From a bacterium (GTDB lineage Bacteria; Krumholzibacteriota; Krumholzibacteriia; LZORAL124-64-63), in assembly GCA_016703265.1 (NCBI GenBank), contig JADJCK010000003.1, forward strand, positions 1 through 64,000: DNA of 64,000 nt, given 5' to 3'. The translations under genes were made by a program, and so were the position numbers. The notes beneath the pieces are model-generated. The model did no database searches, was not told where the DNA came from, and worked only from the letters and a program-made list of their open reading frames with translations. Below, piece after piece: positions 48,512 through 61,755 of this stretch. The stretch's first letter is position 1; every line of letters starts with the position of its first letter.

Positions 48512-49912
48512 CTAGAACTCGGCCGATTTCGGCGCCCGCGGGAAGGGGATCACGTCGCGGATGTTCGCGATCCCCGTGACGTAGTTCACGGCCCGCTCGA
48601 AGCCCAGCCCGAAGCCCGCGTGGGGCACCGTGCCGTAGCGGCGCAGGTCGCGATACCACCAGTAGCCTTCCTTCGGCAACTTCATCTCGTCCAGGCGGGC
48701 GTCCAGCACCGACAGGCGCTCCTCGCGCTGCGAGCCGCCGATGATCTCGCCGATGCCCGGCGCCAGCACGTCCATGGCAGCCACGGTACGGCCATCGTCG
48801 TTCAGCCGCATGTAGAAAGCCTTGATGTCCTTCGGGTAGTTCATCACGACCACCGGGCGCTTGCAGAGCTCCTCGCACAGGTAGCGCTCGTGCTCGGACT
48901 GCAGGTCCATGCCCCAGGTGACTGGGTACTCGAACTTGCGCGGCGCCTTCTCCAGCGCGGCCACGGCCTGTGTGTAGTCCATCCGCTCGAAGCTGCTCTT
49001 CACGAACGACTCGAGGCGCGTGATCGCCTCCTTGTCCACGTGCTCGGCGAAGAACGCCATATCGTCGGCGCGCTCGGCCAGCACGGCGGTGAAGATGTAG
49101 CGCAGGAAGTCCTCGGCCAGGTCGGCGTCGGCCTTCAGGTCGGCAAACGCGATCTCCGGCTCGATCATCCAGAACTCGGACAGGTGCCGGCTGGTGTTGC
49201 TGTTCTCGGCGCGGAACGTGGGCCCGAAGGTGTAGACCCGGCTCAGGGCGCAGCAGTAGGTCTCGACGTTGAGCTGCCCCGACACGGTCAGGAACGCCTC
49301 GCGGCCGAAGAAATCCTGGCTGTAGTCGATGCGGCCCTCGGGCGTGCGCGGCAGGTTCGCCATGTCCAGCGTGGAGACGCGGAACATCTCGCCGGCGCCC
49401 TCGCAGTCACTGGCGGTGATGATCGGGGTGTGGATCCAGAAGAAGCCGCGCTCGTGGTAGAACCGGTGCACGGCCTGCGCCAGGCAGTTGCGCACGCGGG
49501 TGGCGGCGCCGATCACGTTCGTGCGCGAGCGCAGGTGCGCCACCTCGCGCAGGTACTCCATCGAATGCCGCTTGGGCTGCATCGGGTAGGTTTCGGGGTC
49601 ATCGACCCAGCCCACGACCTCGATCGACGCCGCCTTCAGCTCCACGCTCTGGCCCTGGCCCTGCGAGGCCACCAGTTCGCCGGTGACGATGACCGAGCAG
49701 CCGGCCCCCAGGCGCGTGACCTGGTCCGCATAGTTGGGCAGGTCGCCCGGGGCCACGACCTGAAGAGGCGCGAAACAGGTGCCGTCGTGCACGTTGATGA
49801 AGCTGAGGCCCGCCTTCGAGTCGCGCCGGGTCCGCACCCAGCCCTTGACCGTCACCGTCTCGCCTACCGGCACCGCGCCGGCCAGCAGTTTCGCGATCAT
49901 CTCGTGGGCCAT
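48512..49912 (-). CDS. asnS: Asparaginyl-tRNA synthetase
   Basis: A 466-residue class II synthetase, the same length as the E. coli enzyme. It has an N-terminal OB-fold (VGETVTVKGWVRTRRDSKAG) and a catalytic core with motif 2 (FGPTFRAENSNTSRHLSEFW) and motif 3 (GFGLGFERAVNYVTGIANIR). It charges tRNA-Asn with asparagine. The ATG at 49912 is preceded by AAGGAG. Confidence 0.97.
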   Translation of the reverse strand: MAHEMIAKLLAGAVPVGETVTVKGWVRTRRDSKAGLSFINVHDGTCFAPLQVVAPGDLPNYADQVTRLGAGCSVIVTGELVASQGQGQSVELKAASIEVVGWVDDPETYPMQPKRHSMEYLREVAHLRSRTNVIGAATRVRNCLAQAVHRFYHERGFFWIHTPIITASDCEGAGEMFRVSTLDMANLPRTPEGRIDYSQDFFGREAFLTVSGQLNVETYCCALSRVYTFGPTFRAENSNTSRHLSEFWMIEPEIAFADLKADADLAEDFLRYIFTAVLAERADDMAFFAEHVDKEAITRLESFVKSSFERMDYTQAVAALEKAPRKFEYPVTWGMDLQSEHERYLCEELCKRPVVVMNYPKDIKAFYMRLNDDGRTVAAMDVLAPGIGEIIGGSQREERLSVLDARLDEMKLPKEGYWWYRDLRRYGTVPHAGFGLGFERAVNYVTGIANIRDVIPFPRAPKSAEF

Positions 49913-50120
49913 CGTCGCTCCTTGGGTGGGAACAGGGGAACGCCCCCGCGGGGCGGCGTCCGGAACGCGGAAGATAGCGCAACCGGGGATGGGCGACAAG
50001 CCGCCGGCCCCCGCCGCAACCGGGGGTCAAGCCCCCGCCGGGCCTGCCGATACCGTCGGCGTGAGCAGCACTTCGGCGTCCGCCGCCACCAGCGGTCGGC
50101 AACCCGGGAGCAAGGTCCTG

Positions 50121-50507
50121 ATGGATGACCTGCGTTTCAGCGAAGCCTTCGCCCAGTTTCTGGTCGACACCAACGTCATCGCGCCCGAGGACGCCCTGCA
50201 GGCCCTGGACGAGCAGCGCCGCCGCACGCCGCCCATCGGCCGCCTGGCCCTCAAGCAGGGCATGCTCAACATGAAGCAGGTGTTCGCGATCCTGGCCGAG
50301 CAGCCGGAGACGGGCCTGCGCTTCGGCGAACAGGCCATCTTCATGGGCTACCTGGAACGGGAAACCATGGAACTGCTGCTCGAGGAGCAGCGTCGCGTGC
50401 GCCCCGGCCTCGGCGAGATCCTCACCGAGATGGGTGTCGTCAAGAAGGGCGTCCTGCAGAAGTGCCGCCGCGAGTTCGTGCGCGGCGTGGAGACCGTCTT
50501 GATCTGA
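50121..50507 (+). CDS. Small GspE-N-like/hypothetical regulatory protein
   Basis: A 128-residue soluble protein with two related halves of about 55 residues (FLVDTNVIAPEDALQALDEQ, GYLERETMELLLEEQRR, PGLGEILTEMGVV). They resemble the short helical modules at the start of type II/IV secretion ATPases (GspE/PilB N-terminal). The ATG at 50121 follows AAGGTCCTG. No ATPase domain is present, so it may be a stand-alone binding module. Assignment is tentative. Confidence 0.6.
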   Translation: MDDLRFSEAFAQFLVDTNVIAPEDALQALDEQRRRTPPIGRLALKQGMLNMKQVFAILAEQPETGLRFGEQAIFMGYLERETMELLLEEQRRVRPGLGEILTEMGVVKKGVLQKCRREFVRGVETVLI

Positions 50508-50531
50508 TCCGCCGCCGCCCGGCCGCCGGCC

Positions 50532-52604
50532 TCAGGGCCGCGCGGCCAGGGCCGGCTGCGCGTTCCTTCCCGCCATCTCCGCCAGGTTCCAGCGGGCGTC
50601 CTCGTCATCGGGGTCGCGCGCGAGCACGCCCTCGAGCAGGCGCACGGCTTCGCGGCGCCCCTCGCCCTCGGGATCGCGGCGCCACAGCACGCAGGCCAGG
50701 TCGTTCGCGGCCCGCGCCAGTTCGGGACGCAGCCCCTGCACCGCGCGCAGCCACAGTTCGGCTTCCTCGAGGTCGCCGCGCCCGAACGCCTGCTCGCCAC
50801 GGGTGAGCCAGGCGGCCGCTTCCCAGTCCGGCAGCGGCGTCAGGTCGTAGTGCGGCGAGGACGGCAGCGGGCGGAACTGGAGCGGCGCCACCATGCCGCT
50901 GGAGATGATCTCGGGCAGGTTGAACTGCCCCGTGCGTCGCACATCGGCGTCGAGGTTCCACTTGCGGCGGAACACCTCGAAGTTGGCGTTCATCTGCTGC
51001 CGGTAGTCGACGCCGGCGGCGTCGAAGCTGGCGCTGCCCACGTGGTGGATGAAGCAGTCCAGCGCCACTTCCGCGCGGAACCCGGCCAGGAAGGCGCGCA
51101 GGCAGTAGTCGGTGTCCTCGTAGTTGCCCCGGCCGAAGATGACGTCGAGCCCGCCCAGCCGCTCGACCACGTCGCGGCGCAGCAGCAGGCAGAAGCCGAC
51201 GATCCACAGCGCTGGCGACGACTTGCCCGCATGCTCGGCCGCATGGCGGGCCGCGAACCCTTCCAGTCCCTGCAGGCTTTCCTGGTCGTAGCCCACGCGC
51301 GCCAGTTTCTGCACACCGGTGACGTTGTTCGTGACCGGTCCCACCAGGCCCACGCGCGCATCGGCCAGCGCCGGCCGCATGAGCCGGTCGAGCCAGCCGG
51401 CCGTGACCACGGTGTCGCTGTTGAGCAGCACCATGAAATCGCCGCGGGCGGCGGCCAGGCCCACGTTGTTGCCGGCCGCAAAGCCCAGGTTCGCATTGTT
51501 GAGGATGACGCGCACGCGCGGCTGGCTGCGGGCCACCTCGCCCAGCCAGGCCTCGGTGCCGTCGGTCGACCCGTTGTCGACGAAGATCAGCTCATGGCGC
51601 GGGTCGGTGTGCTCGAGCAGCGAGGCGACGCAGCGTCGCGTGTGCTCCAGGGCGTTCCAGGTCAGCACGATGATGGATGCACGCGGCGGCTTGGCCTCGT
51701 CGCGACCACCGCGACGGTGGTCGTGGTACAGCAGCCGCGGCGCGGCATAAGGTCGGATCTGGTTGTCTGCCGTCGGCGAGAAGTGGCCGTCGGCAGCCTG
51801 CACGAAATCGGGCTTCGCGCGCCCGAACCAGATCTCGTTGAACGTCTTCACGTTGCGCTCGACCTGGCTGAACCGCTCGGGACCGCTCTGCGACTCGTAG
51901 TGGTAGACCACCGATTCGCCGCGGTACACAACGTCCCAGCCCAGTTCACGCACCTTCAGGCACAGGTCGACATCCTCGTTGCCGTTCCAGTAGCGTTCCT
52001 CGAAGCCGCCCACCGCCGCGAAGACCTCCGGCCGGATGAGCAGGCACGCCCCGGTCACGATCTGCATCACCTGCGCGTTCTGCGCGCCCTGGTGGTCCGC
52101 CGGCGCCTGGTACGACAGGTGAAGCCCGCCGATGTGCGTCCAGCCGTCCTTCGTCACCTGCACCAGCGCCACGCCGCCGTGCTGGATGGTGTCGTCGGCG
52201 AACAGCAGGCGCGCGCCGACGATGCCCACGTCGGGATCGGTATCCAGCGTCGATACCAGCGGCTCGAGCCAACCCGAAGTCACTTCCATGTCGTTGTTCA
52301 GGAAGAGCAGGTGCCGGCCACGTGCCGCCGCCGCGCCCAGGTTGCAGCCGCGCGCGAAGCCCAGGTTGTCGGGGTTGATGATCAGCCGCAGGCGCCCCAG
52401 CCGCTCCTGCCCGGCCAGCCATTCACGGGAGCCGTCGGTCGAGCCGTTGTCCACGACGATGATCTCGTAGCTGGCCTGCGCGCCCTCGCGGTGGATCGAG
52501 TCCAGGCAGGGCTCGGTCAGCTGCAACTTGTTGAAGACGGGCATGATGATGGAAACGTCAGGCACGCTGCCATCCTGGCCCGTGGTCGGGACGAAATTGG
52601 GCAT
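50532..52604 (-). CDS. Bidomain family-2 glycosyltransferase with C-terminal TPR region
   Basis: A 690-residue protein with two GT-A domains. The first (about 15-250) holds VSIIMPVFNKLQLTEPCLDS, DNGSTDGSREWL and NNDMEV. The second (about 305-530) holds ASIIVLTWNALEHTRRC, DNGSTDGTEAWL and NSDTVV. A C-terminal TPR-like segment (about 610-680, EQAFGRGDLEEAELWLRAVQ) follows. Each GT2 domain has the Asp-x-Asp-like nucleotide-sugar site. It probably builds or decorates surface polysaccharide. It is the only sugar-related gene around and its acceptor is unknown. Confidence 0.9.
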   Translation of the reverse strand: MPNFVPTTGQDGSVPDVSIIMPVFNKLQLTEPCLDSIHREGAQASYEIIVVDNGSTDGSREWLAGQERLGRLRLIINPDNLGFARGCNLGAAAARGRHLLFLNNDMEVTSGWLEPLVSTLDTDPDVGIVGARLLFADDTIQHGGVALVQVTKDGWTHIGGLHLSYQAPADHQGAQNAQVMQIVTGACLLIRPEVFAAVGGFEERYWNGNEDVDLCLKVRELGWDVVYRGESVVYHYESQSGPERFSQVERNVKTFNEIWFGRAKPDFVQAADGHFSPTADNQIRPYAAPRLLYHDHRRGGRDEAKPPRASIIVLTWNALEHTRRCVASLLEHTDPRHELIFVDNGSTDGTEAWLGEVARSQPRVRVILNNANLGFAAGNNVGLAAARGDFMVLLNSDTVVTAGWLDRLMRPALADARVGLVGPVTNNVTGVQKLARVGYDQESLQGLEGFAARHAAEHAGKSSPALWIVGFCLLLRRDVVERLGGLDVIFGRGNYEDTDYCLRAFLAGFRAEVALDCFIHHVGSASFDAAGVDYRQQMNANFEVFRRKWNLDADVRRTGQFNLPEIISSGMVAPLQFRPLPSSPHYDLTPLPDWEAAAWLTRGEQAFGRGDLEEAELWLRAVQGLRPELARAANDLACVLWRRDPEGEGRREAVRLLEGVLARDPDDEDARWNLAEMAGRNAQPALAARP

Positions 52605-52809
52605 CTGCGGGTCCCCTCTGGCCGGAATCCGATCAGCCGCCGCGGCAACTGTTGCTTAACTTGCGGTTTGGCAACGGCTTGAATTCGAGACGAGCAATAT
52701 TCGTGCACATTGGGCCGCGCGCGCCGCGCGGCCTGACACGGACGTCCCCGACGGCTATCCTGCGGCCGCCCTTTAACTGACGTCAGCGAGCGTCAAAAGG
52801 AGACCCGCC

Positions 52810-53679
52810 ATGATGACCGTCGAAAGCCCGGTTCCCGGGCCAGCGTTTCCCGCCGCCGCCATGTTCGAAGCCCCCGGCCGTCCGCGCCCGCTCGCGCGCC
52901 GCCTGGCCATCCACAACCGCGTCGTGCGACGCCTCCGCGAATTCTTCGAGACCGACGGCTTCCACGAGGTGCCGGTGACCGCCCTGGCCGACCACCCGGC
53001 GCGCGTGCAGCTGGACGGCATGCTGTCGCTGGGCTTCGGCGCCGTGTGGTGCGAATCGGAGATCATGCCGCCGGGCGGCCGCCTGGAGCCGCGGCACCTG
53101 CGCGGATTCAAGCTGATGGAAGCGGCCCGCTCCGACCAGACCCTGGCCGACCTCGCGGCGCTGCAGCGCGACCTGTTGCGGTTCGTGGCCGCCGATCTGG
53201 GCGCCGACCTGCTGGGCGGCCGCGACGTGACGCGGCTCGACCGCATGCTGCGCATGGAACACCCCTGCCTGGAATACGCCGAGGCGCTGGCCGTACTGCA
53301 CGACAAGGGCTGGGACCTGGAGTACGGGCAGCCGCTCCATATGGCCGCCAAGGCGACGCTGCTGCGGCACTGCGGCAACCTGCCCTGCCAGGTCATCCAC
53401 CAGCCGCGCCCGCACAAGCTGGAGGGCACGGCGGCAGCGCCGGCGCCGAGCCTGTGCGAGAGCGTGGAGTACATCCTGCCCTACGCCGGCGTGGCCATGG
53501 AAGGCGAGGTGCAGGACGGACGCGCCTCGTTGAGCCTGGACCTGGGCCGCCTGCTTCAGTACCTGATGGGGCTTGAGAAGGTCACCGACACGCTCATCGA
53601 CCCCATGGACCGCATCGCGCAGGTCATGCACGCGGTCCCGCACGGCACCGCCCTGCGCTCGTCCTCGGAGCGCGGCTGA
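52810..53679 (+). CDS. AsnRS/AsnA-like class II ligase paralog, no anticodon domain
   Basis: A 289-residue protein with only the class II synthetase catalytic core. Motif 1 is RLAIHNRVVRRLREFFETDG, motif 2 is VWCESE ... RHLRGFKLMEA, and motif 3 is LDLGRLLQYLMGLEKVTD (its Arg kept, GxGxE altered). It lacks the OB-fold and resembles the archaeal asparagine synthetase related to AsnRS (about 294 residues). The full asnS lies 3 kb away, so this is a paralog. It may amidate or ligate an amino acid. Its TGA overlaps the carA start (TGATG), linking it to carbamoyl-phosphate/glutamine metabolism. AAAAGGAG supports the start. Confidence 0.8.
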   Translation: MMTVESPVPGPAFPAAAMFEAPGRPRPLARRLAIHNRVVRRLREFFETDGFHEVPVTALADHPARVQLDGMLSLGFGAVWCESEIMPPGGRLEPRHLRGFKLMEAARSDQTLADLAALQRDLLRFVAADLGADLLGGRDVTRLDRMLRMEHPCLEYAEALAVLHDKGWDLEYGQPLHMAAKATLLRHCGNLPCQVIHQPRPHKLEGTAAAPAPSLCESVEYILPYAGVAMEGEVQDGRASLSLDLGRLLQYLMGLEKVTDTLIDPMDRIAQVMHAVPHGTALRSSSERG

Positions 53680-54792
53680 TGCGCGGGCATATCGCGCTGG
53701 AAAACGGGCGCATCTTCACCGGTCGGCTGCTGGGCGCCCCGCTCGCGGCGGGCGGCGAGGTCGTCTTCCATACGGGGATGACCGGCTACCAGGAGATCCT
53801 GACCGATCCCAGCTACGCCGGGCAGGTGGTCGTCTTCACGGCCGCACACATTGGCAACTACGGCGTGCATGCGGGTGACAGCGAGTCCGAGCGTGTGCAT
53901 CCGCGGGCCGTGGTGGTGCGCGACTTCTGCCGCCGCAACTACCACCGCGGCAGCGAGCACAACCTCGACCACGCGCTGCGGCGCGCCGGCGTGCCGGCCG
54001 TCTCGGACATCGACACGCGGGCGCTGACGATCGCCCTGCGCGACGGCGGCGTCTGTCGCGGCTTCGTCGGGGCGGGCGATCCGCGCGAACTGGTCGAGCG
54101 CGCCCGCGCGCTGCCGGCCATGGACAAGGTCGACTGGGTGTCGCGCGTCACGCGGACGACGGCCGGTCCCTACGAACGCCAGCCGACGATCGCCGACCCC
54201 TGCGAAGTGGCGGTGCTCGACTACGGCGTGAAGAAGAGCATCCTCGACTGCCTGGTCGAGGCCGGTTGCCGGGTCCGCGTGTTCCCGGCGTCGACGGGCG
54301 CCGACGAGCTGCTGGCCGGGCCGACCGAGGGCGTCTTCCTGAGCAACGGGCCCGGCGACCCGGCCACGCTGCCGCACCTGGTGGCCACCGTGGGCCGGCT
54401 CCTGGCGGCCGATGTGCCGCTGTTCGGCATCTGCCTGGGACACCAGCTGCTGGCCCGCGCGCTCGGCGCCGACACGGTGAAGCTGCCGTTCGGCCACCAC
54501 GGCGCCAACCACCCCGTGCACAACCTGGCCACCGGTCGCGTCGAGATCACCAGCCAGAACCACAACTACGCGGTGCCCGACGGCAGCCTCGATCCCCGCC
54601 GCGCCCTGGTGACGCACGTGAGCCTGAACGACCGCTCCGTCGAGGGCCTGCGCGCGGTAGGCCGCGACGCCTTCTCGGTGCAGTTCCATCCCGAGGCGGC
54701 GCCCGGTCCCAGCGACAGCCTGCACCTGTTCCACGCCTTCCGCGAACGCATGCTCGCCCGTCGCCAGCTGGCCGCAACCCTCAAGGAGCGCC

Positions 54793-54809
<17 letters not shown>
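53679..54809 (+). CDS. carA: Carbamoyl-phosphate synthase small subunit (glutaminase)
   Basis: A 376-residue CarA. The N-terminal domain has GEVVFHTGMTGYQEILTDPS. The class I glutamine amidotransferase domain has the nucleophile motif FGICLGHQLLARALG (catalytic Cys), then PFGHHGANHPV, SQNHNYAV and the final FSVQFHPEAAPGP with its His and Glu. It releases ammonia from glutamine for CarB. It overlaps carB by 17 bases and the AsnRS-like gene by one base. Confidence 0.97.
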
Positions 54810-58063
<3,254 letters not shown>

Positions 58064-58098
58064 GCGTCACAGGACGGCCTGACAAGAGGGCACGAAAA

Positions 58099-58157
58099 GA
58101 CCCGGCCGGAACCGACGTGCATGCTCGCCCAACACGCAGAGTCGGCCCGACCGGGTC
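58099..58157 (+). terminator. Imperfect hairpin downstream of carB
   Basis: GACCCGGCCGG (58099-58109) pairs imperfectly with CCGACCGGGTC (58147-58157), with a long loop containing GCATGC. The remaining gap to 58413 holds a T8 run (about 58293), an AT-rich patch (58310-58370) and no supported gene. Confidence 0.4.
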
Positions 58158-58413
58158 CCATCGTCGCGCACAATCAAGCGAACGCCTCGGAAATGCAGGT
58201 TCCTGCAGCGTCCCTGGTCCCTCCAGCCCCCACGCGTTCCGCGGTTCGGCCTTTTGCGGTCTTAAGCGCCGACCAGCGGCGCAACCGGCAGCTTTTTTTT
58301 GGGTAAATCCATGAAACAGGTTACCGTGAAAAGTGGACAGATCATAGCTACATTACGGGTTTTTTGAAACACGATGTCATTCAACAGGTTGACGGGATTT
58401 CGGCCCAATCCGA

Positions 58414-59187
58414 TCAGGCCCAGATGCCCTGCTCGCGCAGCTGCGAAAGGGCCGCAGCCTCCCAGCCGCGGTTCGCCGCAGGGCTTGCCGGGCTCGGGTG
58501 CAGCAGCGTGCCGCGGCGCGGCGCACCCCCTCCTTCGGTGCTCGGGTCGGCAAACAGCGCGTCGAGCTTCTTCCGCGCGAACCCGCCCACGCCCACGACC
58601 CACTGGGGTTCGTAAATCGCCACCACCTGTCGCAGCCAGGTGTCGCAGGCCTTGAAGAGCGGCGCGGCCGCGGCGGCCGGCAGCTTGTCGGGGGTCAGGT
58701 TGCGCGCCGACGCTTCCATGAACACGAGCGGACAGTAGTTCAGCACGAAGTGCTCGTCGAAGAAGCCCTCGGCGCCGCCGCAGTGCGCGGCAAAGAAGCC
58801 CCACAGGCGCCGGCCGCTCACTTCCGACCGCGCGCAGGCCAGGCCCTGCACGGGGCGCTTCGGGTGTTCGGGCGACGGGCGTCCTACCGCACCGTCGAGC
58901 CCGAGGATGTCGCGCACCGCGGCCACCTCGCCGAACGGCACGCCGGTCTGGGCCATGCCCCACGGGCCCGGGTTCATGCCCAGCAGCAGCACGCGGCGCG
59001 GCGTGGCGCCCCAGCGGCGCACGTACTGCTCGTGCAGCGGCCAGGCGTAGTCCAGCGGGTTGTAGACGTGGGCCACGGGCTCGGGAAAGCGGCAACGATC
59101 GACCGCTTCACTGAGGGCGCGCGTCGCCGCGAGCACCGGGCCGGCGCAATCGCCGCCGCCGTCCTTCCTGCGCGCGGCAGCGCTCAC
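58414..59187 (-). CDS. SMUG1-type uracil-DNA glycosylase
   Basis: GTG at 59187 overlaps the ATPase stop (GTGA) and gives 257 residues. It is of the single-strand-selective monofunctional glycosylase family. The active-site motif LGMNPGPWGMAQTGVPFGEV, the segment VGRPSPEHPKRPVQGLAC with SEVSGRRLW, and the second motif HPSPASPAANRGWE are visible. It removes uracil and oxidised pyrimidines from DNA. Coupling to a HerA-like ATPase suggests a shared DNA-related role, though no evidence beyond position exists. Confidence 0.9.
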   Translation of the reverse strand: MSAAARRKDGGGDCAGPVLAATRALSEAVDRCRFPEPVAHVYNPLDYAWPLHEQYVRRWGATPRRVLLLGMNPGPWGMAQTGVPFGEVAAVRDILGLDGAVGRPSPEHPKRPVQGLACARSEVSGRRLWGFFAAHCGGAEGFFDEHFVLNYCPLVFMEASARNLTPDKLPAAAAAPLFKACDTWLRQVVAIYEPQWVVGVGGFARKKLDALFADPSTEGGGAPRRGTLLHPSPASPAANRGWEAAALSQLREQGIWA

Positions 59188-61601
59188 GGCGCACCGCCGG
59201 CCGGCCGCCAGAGCAGGCCGCAGAAGGACAGGCGGATGTCGGTGCGTCGCGGCGCCACCTCGCGCGTGGTGACGCCGCCGAGCGCCTGCTCCCATTTCAC
59301 GTTGATGGCCGCGACGTCGGCCGCCAGCTGCGCGCGCAACTGCTCCAGCTCGGCCGAGACGGCCGCGAGCTGTGCCTGCGATTCGGCGATGCTCTCGCCG
59401 GCGCGCGCGGTCATCCGCCGCTTGCGCGCGGCGGTGGCCAGCCCCGGACCGCGCTTGCGGCCCAGCACGCCGAACATGCCGAGCAGGCTCTCGCCGGCCG
59501 AGAGCATCTCCTCCTGCTTGCGCGCCGCCAGCTCGGCCTGGTCCTCGGCCAGATCGCGCTGCTCGGCCTGCTGCTTCGTCTCGAGCCGCGTGAGCTTCAC
59601 CTGCATCGCGCGATCGAGCTTGTCGACCTCGGCGTCGCGCTTCTCGCGCACAGCCAGGCGGGCGCGGTTCAGGAACGCGTCACGCGTCTCGCCCGGCTCG
59701 CCGACCAGCTTGAGCAGCGGCAGCTCGAACACCTCGAGACGCTCGCGCTGGTAGAGGTGGTCGGTCAGCGCCTTGGCCGCCGCCTTGTGGAAGGCGGCCG
59801 CTTCCCAGCCGCGCGGCAGCGGCAGGAAGCGCGCGCCGGGCGCCGGCTGCGCCGCCAGACCGTCGGGCGTCGCCGCCAGGGCCGCGGCCTTCGTCCAGTC
59901 GGCCACCAGCGTGGCCGCGCCCGCCGGCAGGCCCAGGGCCACCTGCCGCTCGCTGGCCAGGCCGCGCTTCGCGTCGACGAAGGCGATGGTGGCCAGGCCG
60001 GCCAGAAGCGGCTCGTAGACGGGCGCGCCGCCGGCTGGCGGGAGGAAGGCCTGCGGCACGGACGCGGCCAGGGCCGGGGCGACCAGCGATGGATCACCGG
60101 GTGCGGCCGGGGGCGCGGTGCCGCCGACTTGCGCTGGCGCAACTGCTGCGGTCGGCGTGCCGGCGGTCACGGCTGCGCCACCCACTTGCGCCGGCGCAAC
60201 GGCAGCGCCCGCACCCAGCCTGCGGATCTGCTCCCGCGTGAGCGGCCCGCCCAGGTAGCTCATGGTCCAGCGCGTGTGCAGCAGCGCGGGCGCGCTTTCG
60301 TGCACGTTGTGCAGCAGGAACACGCGCGACTTCAGCCCGCCGATCAGCGACGCCAGCGTGGCCGGGTCGGCGGCGCCGGCCGCGGCGGCCAGGCCTTCGA
60401 GCATGCGTTCCTTGTCGCGCTCGGTCTGCAGCTTGCCGATGAACCAGGTGCCCGCGTTGGCCAGGCCCTTATAGTCGAGGTCGACCGGGTTCTGCGTGGC
60501 CAGCACCACGCCCAGGCCCGAGGCGCGCGCCTGCTTGAGCAGCGTCAGCAGCGGCGTCTTCGAGGGCGGGTTGGCTGTCGGAGGCATGAACCCGAACAGC
60601 TCGTCCATGTAGAGCATGGCGCGAAGGCTCGAGGTGCCCGACTGCCGCCGCGACCAGGCCAGCAGCGATTCCAGCAGCAGCGTCACGAAGAACATGCGCT
60701 GCGCGTCGTCCAGGTGGGCGATGCTCATGATCGCGTGGCGCGGCCGGCCGTCGCCCGAGCCGAGCAGCACGTCGATATCGAGCGGCGTGCCCTGCAGCCA
60801 GGCCGCGAAGCCGGGCGCGGCCATCAGCCCGTTCAGGGCCAATGCCAGGTCGCGGCGCTCGGCCGCGGGAAAGAAGGTGTCGACGTCGAAGACGCCGAAC
60901 GTGCGCACGGGCGGCTCCTGCAGCGCGCGGATCAGGTCGGCCAGCTGCACGTCCTGCGGCAGGCGCCAATAGTGCTCGATCACCGTGGCCAGGAAGATGT
61001 GCGCGGGGCTGCGCACGGGATCGCCGTCGACGCCGGCCAGCCCGAGGATGGCTCCCACCGTGCCGCGGATGCGGTCGCGCAGCGCTTCTTCCTGCGCGGC
61101 GAAACCGCCCGCCGGCGCCTGCAGCGAGGCGAGGATCGAGACCGGTTCACCTGCCGTGGAGCCGGGCGTGAACACGGTGAAGGCGCAGGCCGCCTTCAGG
61201 CGGGCGATGCGCGCGCCGTCCTGGTCCCACTCGCCCAGGCCCTGCTTCCAGCGCGCGGCCACGGCCTCGGCGTGGGCGGCGGGCTCGAGCCCCTGCCGCC
61301 GTGCCTCTTCCGGATCCAGCCACGGCGCGAAATCGGCGGCGGCCAGGCCGGGGAACGTCAGCGCCAGGTTGGCGATGTCGCCCTTGGGATCGATGATGAT
61401 GGCCGGCACGCCGTCGATCGCCGCCTCTTCCAGCAGCGAGATGCCCAGGCCCGTCTTGCCCGAGCCCGTCATGCCGACGATGACCGCGTGCGTGGTCAGG
61501 TCGCGCGCGTCGTACATCACCAGGTCGCCCGTGACCTGCCCGGCCGCGGCGTCGTAGCGCCGCCCCAGGTAGAAGGATCCCGTCTGTTCGATCGGCTGCA
61601 T
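59184..61601 (-). CDS. HerA/DUF853-family ATPase with coiled-coil C-terminus
   Basis: An 805-residue protein. The ATPase core holds Walker A GMTGSGKTGLGISLLEEA (about residue 44), IIIDPKGDIANLALTF, AMLYMDELFGFMPPTANPP (Walker B) and VVLATQNPVDLDYKGLANAG. Next comes an Ala/Pro-rich linker (about 475-530) containing two copies of the palindrome-encoded VAPAQVGG. The C-terminal half has a charged coiled coil (NRARLAVREKRDAEVDKLDR, LAAVSAELEQLRAQLAAD). DUF853 proteins are HerA-like DNA translocases of uncertain role. The ATG at 61601 (QPIEQTGSFYLG) fits the family start. Confidence 0.9.
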   Translation of the reverse strand: MQPIEQTGSFYLGRRYDAAAGQVTGDLVMYDARDLTTHAVIVGMTGSGKTGLGISLLEEAAIDGVPAIIIDPKGDIANLALTFPGLAAADFAPWLDPEEARRQGLEPAAHAEAVAARWKQGLGEWDQDGARIARLKAACAFTVFTPGSTAGEPVSILASLQAPAGGFAAQEEALRDRIRGTVGAILGLAGVDGDPVRSPAHIFLATVIEHYWRLPQDVQLADLIRALQEPPVRTFGVFDVDTFFPAAERRDLALALNGLMAAPGFAAWLQGTPLDIDVLLGSGDGRPRHAIMSIAHLDDAQRMFFVTLLLESLLAWSRRQSGTSSLRAMLYMDELFGFMPPTANPPSKTPLLTLLKQARASGLGVVLATQNPVDLDYKGLANAGTWFIGKLQTERDKERMLEGLAAAAGAADPATLASLIGGLKSRVFLLHNVHESAPALLHTRWTMSYLGGPLTREQIRRLGAGAAVAPAQVGGAAVTAGTPTAAVAPAQVGGTAPPAAPGDPSLVAPALAASVPQAFLPPAGGAPVYEPLLAGLATIAFVDAKRGLASERQVALGLPAGAATLVADWTKAAALAATPDGLAAQPAPGARFLPLPRGWEAAAFHKAAAKALTDHLYQRERLEVFELPLLKLVGEPGETRDAFLNRARLAVREKRDAEVDKLDRAMQVKLTRLETKQQAEQRDLAEDQAELAARKQEEMLSAGESLLGMFGVLGRKRGPGLATAARKRRMTARAGESIAESQAQLAAVSAELEQLRAQLAADVAAINVKWEQALGGVTTREVAPRRTDIRLSFCGLLWRPAGGAP
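60128..60143. repeat. Coding palindrome, copy 4 (ATPase linker)
   Basis: CTTGCGCTGGCGCAAC on the plus strand. Read on the minus strand it encodes VAPAQVGGT within the ATPase linker. One base breaks the palindrome. Confidence 0.8.
60185..60200. repeat. Coding palindrome, copy 5 (ATPase linker)
   Basis: CTTGCGCCGGCGCAAC on the plus strand. On the minus strand it encodes VAPAQVGGA, 57 bases from copy 4 and in the same frame. Confidence 0.82.
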
Positions 61602-61755
61602 GGCTGGTCGTCCCCCTGCCGTCCGGTGTCCGCGAAGTGAGCGGCCAATGTACAATGCCGCGGCCCCCGCGTGAAGCGCAGGCGAGACAGGGCGCGCGGC
61701 CAGCTAGACTGGGGCTGCTGGAGAGGGGCCACGACCGGACCCGAAAGGACGCCCG

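Noticed and set aside
52770..52790. TGACGTCA palindrome before the AsnRS-like gene as an operator
   Set aside because: A single 8-base palindrome is expected by chance and no second site or known bacterial regulator fits.
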